From JBFLVQ01 sp040758525 (GTDB lineage Bacteria; Acidobacteriota; Blastocatellia; Chloracidobacteriales; JADJPF01), in contig JBFLVQ010000499.1 in NCBI GenBank assembly GCA_040758525.1, positions 1 to 7,043 on the forward strand: DNA of 7,043 nucleotides, written 5' to 3'. The position numbers and the translations under genes are program-made. This document shows, piece by piece, positions 5,301 through 7,043 of the stretch; position 1 is the first letter of the stretch, and every line of letters starts with the position of its first letter. Below the pieces are notes generated by a model. That model did no database searches. It saw only the letters and a program-made list of their open reading frames with translations, and was not told where the DNA came from.

Positions 5301-7043
5301 GCTAATCTAACAGGTAATACTATTTTCAGATCGTTTCTTGCACAGGTAAGAAAGAGAGTTTTAGCAGCACTCAAACATCAAGACTTTCCTTTTCCCTTGC
5401 TAATTGAGCGACTACAACCAACAAGGGATACCAGCCGCTCACCACTCTTCCAAGTAATGTTTCTGCTACAACAATTCAATCGTAGTGATGAACAGAAGTT
5501 GCCGCTCTTTCTAATAGAGCAATCAGAAACACGACTGAATCTTGGTGGGCTTGAGGTTGAGCCATTCATTGTAGAGAAGAGAGCAGCTCAGTTTGAACTA
5601 GAATTAATAATAGTAGAGACAGCCAATCTACTTGCTGGTTCTTTTCAATATAATACTGATCTTTTTGATACTACAACAATGGAACGAATGGTAGACCATT
5701 TCCAGGTTCTACTAAAAGGCATTCTATCCGATCCAGAACAGCGTTTGTCAGATTTGCCACTCTTAACATCAGCGCAACAACATCAAATTTTAACGCTCTG
5801 GAATAGTACCCAGATGCCTTATCCTAGAGATAAGTGTATACATCAACTATTTGAGCAACAGGTAGAGAGATCGCCAGACGCAATTGCATTAATCTTTGAA
5901 GATAAGCAGATAACCTATAAGGAGTTGAATTGTCGTGCCAATCAATTAGCCTATCATCTGAGAAGGTTGGGAGCAGGGCCTGATAAGATTATTGGTATAT
6001 ATTTGGAGCGCTCTTTAGAACTGGTAATAAGTATATTGGCTGTACTTAAAGCCGGCGCAGCCTATCTGCCAATCGATTTAGCAATACCAAGTCAACGCTT
6101 AACTAGCATCTTAGATGATGCCCGTCCAATCCTGCTCTTGACTCAAGAGTATTTGCAGAGAAATCTATCAGAAAATCGCTTGCCATTGATCTCTATTGAC
6201 ACAGACTGGCACGAGATTGCTAAAGAGAGCGAGGATAATCTATTTAGTAGTATTTTGGCCGACAACATGGCCTATTTGATCTATACATCTGGTTCTACAG
6301 GAACACCTAAAGGGGTAATGGTCTGCCACCATAATCTAAGCAATTTTTCCATAGCGATGAGTGAGTATCTTGGCTCTGATACTACTGGAGTATGGTTAGC
6401 TGTTACTAATGCTTCTTTCGATATTTCTATATTGGAACTTCTCTGGACTCTTACCAAAGGTTTTCAAGTAATAATCAATATTGACGAGAATAACAGTGTC
6501 TATCAGGTTGAAAATAGTAGAGCCTCTGAGAAGAGAGTCGATTTCAGTCTATTCTATTTTGCTAGTGATGATGGTATAGATGCTCAAGACAAATATAGAC
6601 TACTCATCGAGGGAGCAAAGTTTGCAGATCGTCATGGCTTCTCGGCTGTATGGACTCCAGAACGCCATTTTCATGCTTTTGGAGGTCTATACCCTAATCC
6701 ATCTGTGACTGCTGCTGCCCTTTCGACAGTGACAGAGCAGGTTCAGATCAGAGCTGGCAGTGTTGTTCTACCTTTACATAATCCTATACGAGTCGCAGAA
6801 GAATGGGCGGTTGTTGACAATTTATCTAGCGGCAGAGCTGCCATTGCTTTTGCTTCTGGTTGGCATGCCAATGATTTTGTTTTTGCTCCAGAAAACTATT
6901 CTGGTCGCAAAGAGATAATGAATGAAGGAATCGACACTGTACGCAAACTCTGGCGGGGAGAAGCGATCAAAGCTCACAGTGGTGCCGGAAATGAGATTGA
7001 GATACAGATCTTTCCTAGGCCAATTCAGAAGGAACTACCTATT
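2316..7043 (+). CDS. Lipopeptide-initiating NRPS: FAAL-ACP-C-A interrupted by a luciferase-like monooxygenase (partial)
   Basis: One frame of 1576 codons without a stop, open at the right edge. The order is: fatty acyl-AMP ligase (about residues 15-585), carrier protein with serine S643 in GLDSLMAIEL, condensation domain (about 705-1150; HHIAVDLSS at 832-840), and adenylation domain from about 1165 (LKAGAAYLPID at 1244, YTSGSTGTPKGV at 1323, FDISILELLW at 1368). A flavin-dependent luciferase-like monooxygenase follows from about 1408 (WTPERHF at 1446), placed where A5 should come. The FAAL would activate a free fatty acid and load the carrier protein, the condensation domain would acylate the first amino acid, and the inserted oxygenase would oxidise the tethered residue. 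Myxothiazol MtaG and melithiazol MelG are known examples of glycine adenylation domains carrying an integrated monooxygenase. The rest of the monooxygenase, motifs A5-A10 and the downstream carrier protein lie outside the window, as may further modules. Same strand as the CmlA-like gene and probably co-transcribed. The final lipopeptide is unknown. Confidence 0.93.
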   Translation, partial: MAIEKDYLISSLTTTNLTLVELLRTKARKQPDKQAYTFLLDDESEDHLSYAQLDNRASTIGALLKRNGAVGERVLLLYTPGLEFIAAFLGCLYSGAIAVPVYPPDPARLARTLPRLLAIANDAKPLFALTTTSILSMVEYFLDQIPELQGISWLASDKINREIAEPWQLPEINSETIALLQYTSGSTSEPKGVTLTHGNLLHNLSVIHRHFEHTSKSLGVIWLPTYHDMGLIGGVLQPLYGGFPVTLMSPIAFLQRPLRWLQTISRTRATTSGGPNFAYDLCVRKISAAERDSLDLSSWELAFNGAEPVRYDTMQRFAEAFAPCGFRKEAFYPCYGLAEATLMVSGGLKSALPKTENVDIAALEHNRVVYHTSKNSNTKILIGCGRALPDQEILIVDRESLTRCQPDRVGEIWVSSPSVAIGYWQRDSQTLQTFQAYLADTGEGPFLRTGDLGFLKDGELFITGRVKDVILIRGRNHYPQDIELTVEQSSSAVRPGCSAAFSIEVDGEEKLVIVVEVDKRLPVDTELTMRAIRQAISQHHELQVYTIALLKAGSIPKTSSGKIQRHACRLGFLNQGLEIVASSVWQECYETSETSLNREMLLSRSMVERQALLANYLQEKAASLLRTTPSNLDLSHPLSGLDSLMAIELKNRLESDLEINLSATDFLEGSSIIELANRLLDQLTITTAPLWERRTGLVTEETEHALSYGQQALWLLHRLAPESAAYNLFFALRIVSSLDKVALRQAFQIILDRHPTLRTTYQMRDGKPVQQINHNSPLSFTEIDASTWHQNDLSTQLVENAHSPFNLAEGPLLRINLFTLSPTQHILLVAAHHIAVDLSSFLLLIDELGLCYSLCAKNAQPMLEIQEHPYTDYVYWQTEMLANQQGEQLWDYWRKELAGELTLLELPTDRPRPPIQTYNGAACTFKLDEEITTSLKILVETTGVTLFTFLLAAFQTLLYRYSGQEDILVGTPASGRTRAEFENTVGYFINPLILRANLTGNTIFRSFLAQVRKRVLAALKHQDFPFPLLIERLQPTRDTSRSPLFQVMFLLQQFNRSDEQKLPLFLIEQSETRLNLGGLEVEPFIVEKRAAQFELELIIVETANLLAGSFQYNTDLFDTTTMERMVDHFQVLLKGILSDPEQRLSDLPLLTSAQQHQILTLWNSTQMPYPRDKCIHQLFEQQVERSPDAIALIFEDKQITYKELNCRANQLAYHLRRLGAGPDKIIGIYLERSLELVISILAVLKAGAAYLPIDLAIPSQRLTSILDDARPILLLTQEYLQRNLSENRLPLISIDTDWHEIAKESEDNLFSSILADNMAYLIYTSGSTGTPKGVMVCHHNLSNFSIAMSEYLGSDTTGVWLAVTNASFDISILELLWTLTKGFQVIINIDENNSVYQVENSRASEKRVDFSLFYFASDDGIDAQDKYRLLIEGAKFADRHGFSAVWTPERHFHAFGGLYPNPSVTAAALSTVTEQVQIRAGSVVLPLHNPIRVAEEWAVVDNLSSGRAAIAFASGWHANDFVFAPENYSGRKEIMNEGIDTVRKLWRGEAIKAHSGAGNEIEIQIFPRPIQKELPI
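2358..4070 (+). other. FAAL domain of the NRPS
   Basis: The N-terminal domain belongs to the fatty acyl-AMP ligase group of the ANL superfamily, which makes acyl-adenylate from free fatty acid and ATP and passes the acyl group to a carrier protein instead of CoA. The visible motifs are GAIAVPVYPP near residue 97, the P-loop YTSGSTSEPKG (182-192), WLPTYHDMGLIGG from 222, SGGPNFAYDLC (272-282), NGAEP, YPCYGLAEATLM (332-343), RTGDLGF (448-454), GRVKDVI (464-470) and the A10 motif IPKTSSGKIQ with lysine K562. The hydrophilic segment at about 350-378, between YGLAEAT and the strand before RALPDQ, corresponds to the FAAL-specific insertion that disfavours CoA use. All catalytic motifs appear intact. 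Chain length cannot be read from the sequence. Confidence 0.93.
4130..4380 (+). other. Carrier protein domain (acyl acceptor of the FAAL)
   Basis: The motif SGLDSLMAIELKN surrounds S643 (codon at 4242-4244), the attachment point for 4'-phosphopantetheine. Helix 1 (ALLANYLQEKAASLL) and the later ATDFLEGSSIIELANRL segment complete a normal carrier fold. The aliphatic residues after the serine and its position right behind the FAAL suggest an ACP-like domain that holds the fatty acyl group. Confidence 0.9.
4425..5765 (+). other. Condensation domain
   Basis: Core motifs appear in order: C1 LSYGQQALWLLHRLAPESA (from residue 706), C2 RHPTLRTTY (753-761), C3 HHIAVDLSS (832-840, catalytic histidine H833), C4 YTDYVYWQ (870-877), C5 QEDILVGTPASGR (964-976), VGYFINPL (985-992), and RDTSRSPLFQVMF near the end. 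The active-site histidine and aspartate are present, but the glycine of the usual HHxxxDG is leucine, as often seen in domains that accept acyl or polyketide donors. It should join the fatty acyl group from the upstream carrier to the amino group of the next residue. Clade assignment (starter versus LCL) needs a phylogeny. Confidence 0.92.
5805..6520 (+). other. Adenylation domain, N-terminal part up to motif A4
   Basis: After a linker (WNSTQMPYPRDK) the domain starts with IHQLFEQQVERSPDAIAL. It shows ITYKELNCRANQLA (A1 region), LKAGAAYLPID (A2, 1244-1254), YTSGSTGTPKGV (A3, 1323-1334) and the A4 motif FDISILELLW (1368-1377). A4 supplies three specificity residues by PheA numbering: D235 (D1369), 236 (I1370) and 239 (L1373). 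D-I-L agrees with the glycine code DILQLGLIWK, but the other positions lie beyond the inserted domain and outside the window. The usual A5 motif does not follow A4; the monooxygenase does. Confidence 0.88.
6537..7043 (+). other. Luciferase-like flavin monooxygenase inserted in the adenylation domain (partial)
   Basis: From about residue 1408 the protein changes to a bacterial-luciferase-type TIM-barrel sequence: VDFSLFYFASDD, then FADRHGFSAVWTPERHFHAF (1433-1452), YPNPSVTAAAL, VQIRAGSVVLPLHNPIRVAE, VDNLSSGRAAIAFASGW and TVRKLWRGE. This is the MupA/Atu3671 subgroup, reduced-FMN-dependent oxygenases found embedded in NRPS and PKS proteins. About 169 residues are visible, roughly half of such a domain, and the window ends inside it. 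A short polar linker (about 1390-1407, including ENSRASEKR) joins it to A4 sequence. The expected role is hydroxylation of the residue handled by this module; the exact atom cannot be told from sequence. Confidence 0.9.

Noticed and set aside
5378..5569. Antisense 63-codon open frame in the condensation domain
   Set aside because: It is a shadow of the C-terminal condensation motifs, with serine/arginine-rich composition and no supporting signals.
6483..6540. Possible frameshift or deletion explaining loss of A5 after A4
   Set aside because: The frame continues without a stop into a well-formed luciferase-like domain, a known type of adenylation-domain interruption.

Overview
The window is AT-rich bacterial DNA carrying the start of a lipopeptide-type NRPS gene cluster next to the remains of a small toxin-antitoxin locus. 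The style of the proteins suggests a cyanobacterium: a short cyanobacterial-type HicB, a fatty acyl-AMP ligase with the motif set usual in cyanobacterial lipopeptide clusters, and NRPS linkers of that type. Chloroflexota or another NRPS-rich phylum cannot be excluded. By eye I found no HIP1 octamer (GCGATCGC), which is abundant in many cyanobacterial genomes, so the assignment is tentative.

Layout. Positions 1-291 (minus strand) hold hicB and, overlapping it by the 4-base ATGA, the beginning of a hicA-like toxin gene that has an in-frame TGA at codon 4 and runs off the left edge. Positions 292-602 are a non-coding divergent region with two perfect inverted repeats (365-387 and 415-485) and weak sigma70-like promoter matches. 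Positions 603-2198 (plus) encode a 531-residue protein. Its C-terminal metallo-beta-lactamase-fold half has the metal-ligand pattern of CmlA, the diiron oxygenase that beta-hydroxylates an NRPS-bound amino acid in chloramphenicol biosynthesis. After a 117-base gap with overlapping alternative stems, positions 2316-7043 hold one uninterrupted reading frame of 1576 codons that is open at the right edge.

That giant protein reads as fatty acyl-AMP ligase (FAAL) - acyl carrier protein - condensation domain - adenylation domain. The adenylation domain is interrupted just after core motif A4 by a flavin-dependent luciferase-like monooxygenase of the MupA/Atu3671 type, and the window ends inside this insert. 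The logic is that FAAL activates a free fatty acid as acyl-AMP and loads it on the carrier protein, and the condensation domain then joins it to an amino acid selected by the interrupted adenylation domain. The first visible specificity residues (D, I, L) agree with the glycine code.

The window therefore pairs two unrelated oxygenases, a diiron MBL-fold enzyme in trans and a flavin monooxygenase in cis, at the initiation step of a lipopeptide. This combination is the most interesting content. The remaining adenylation motifs, the next carrier protein and later modules lie beyond the right edge.
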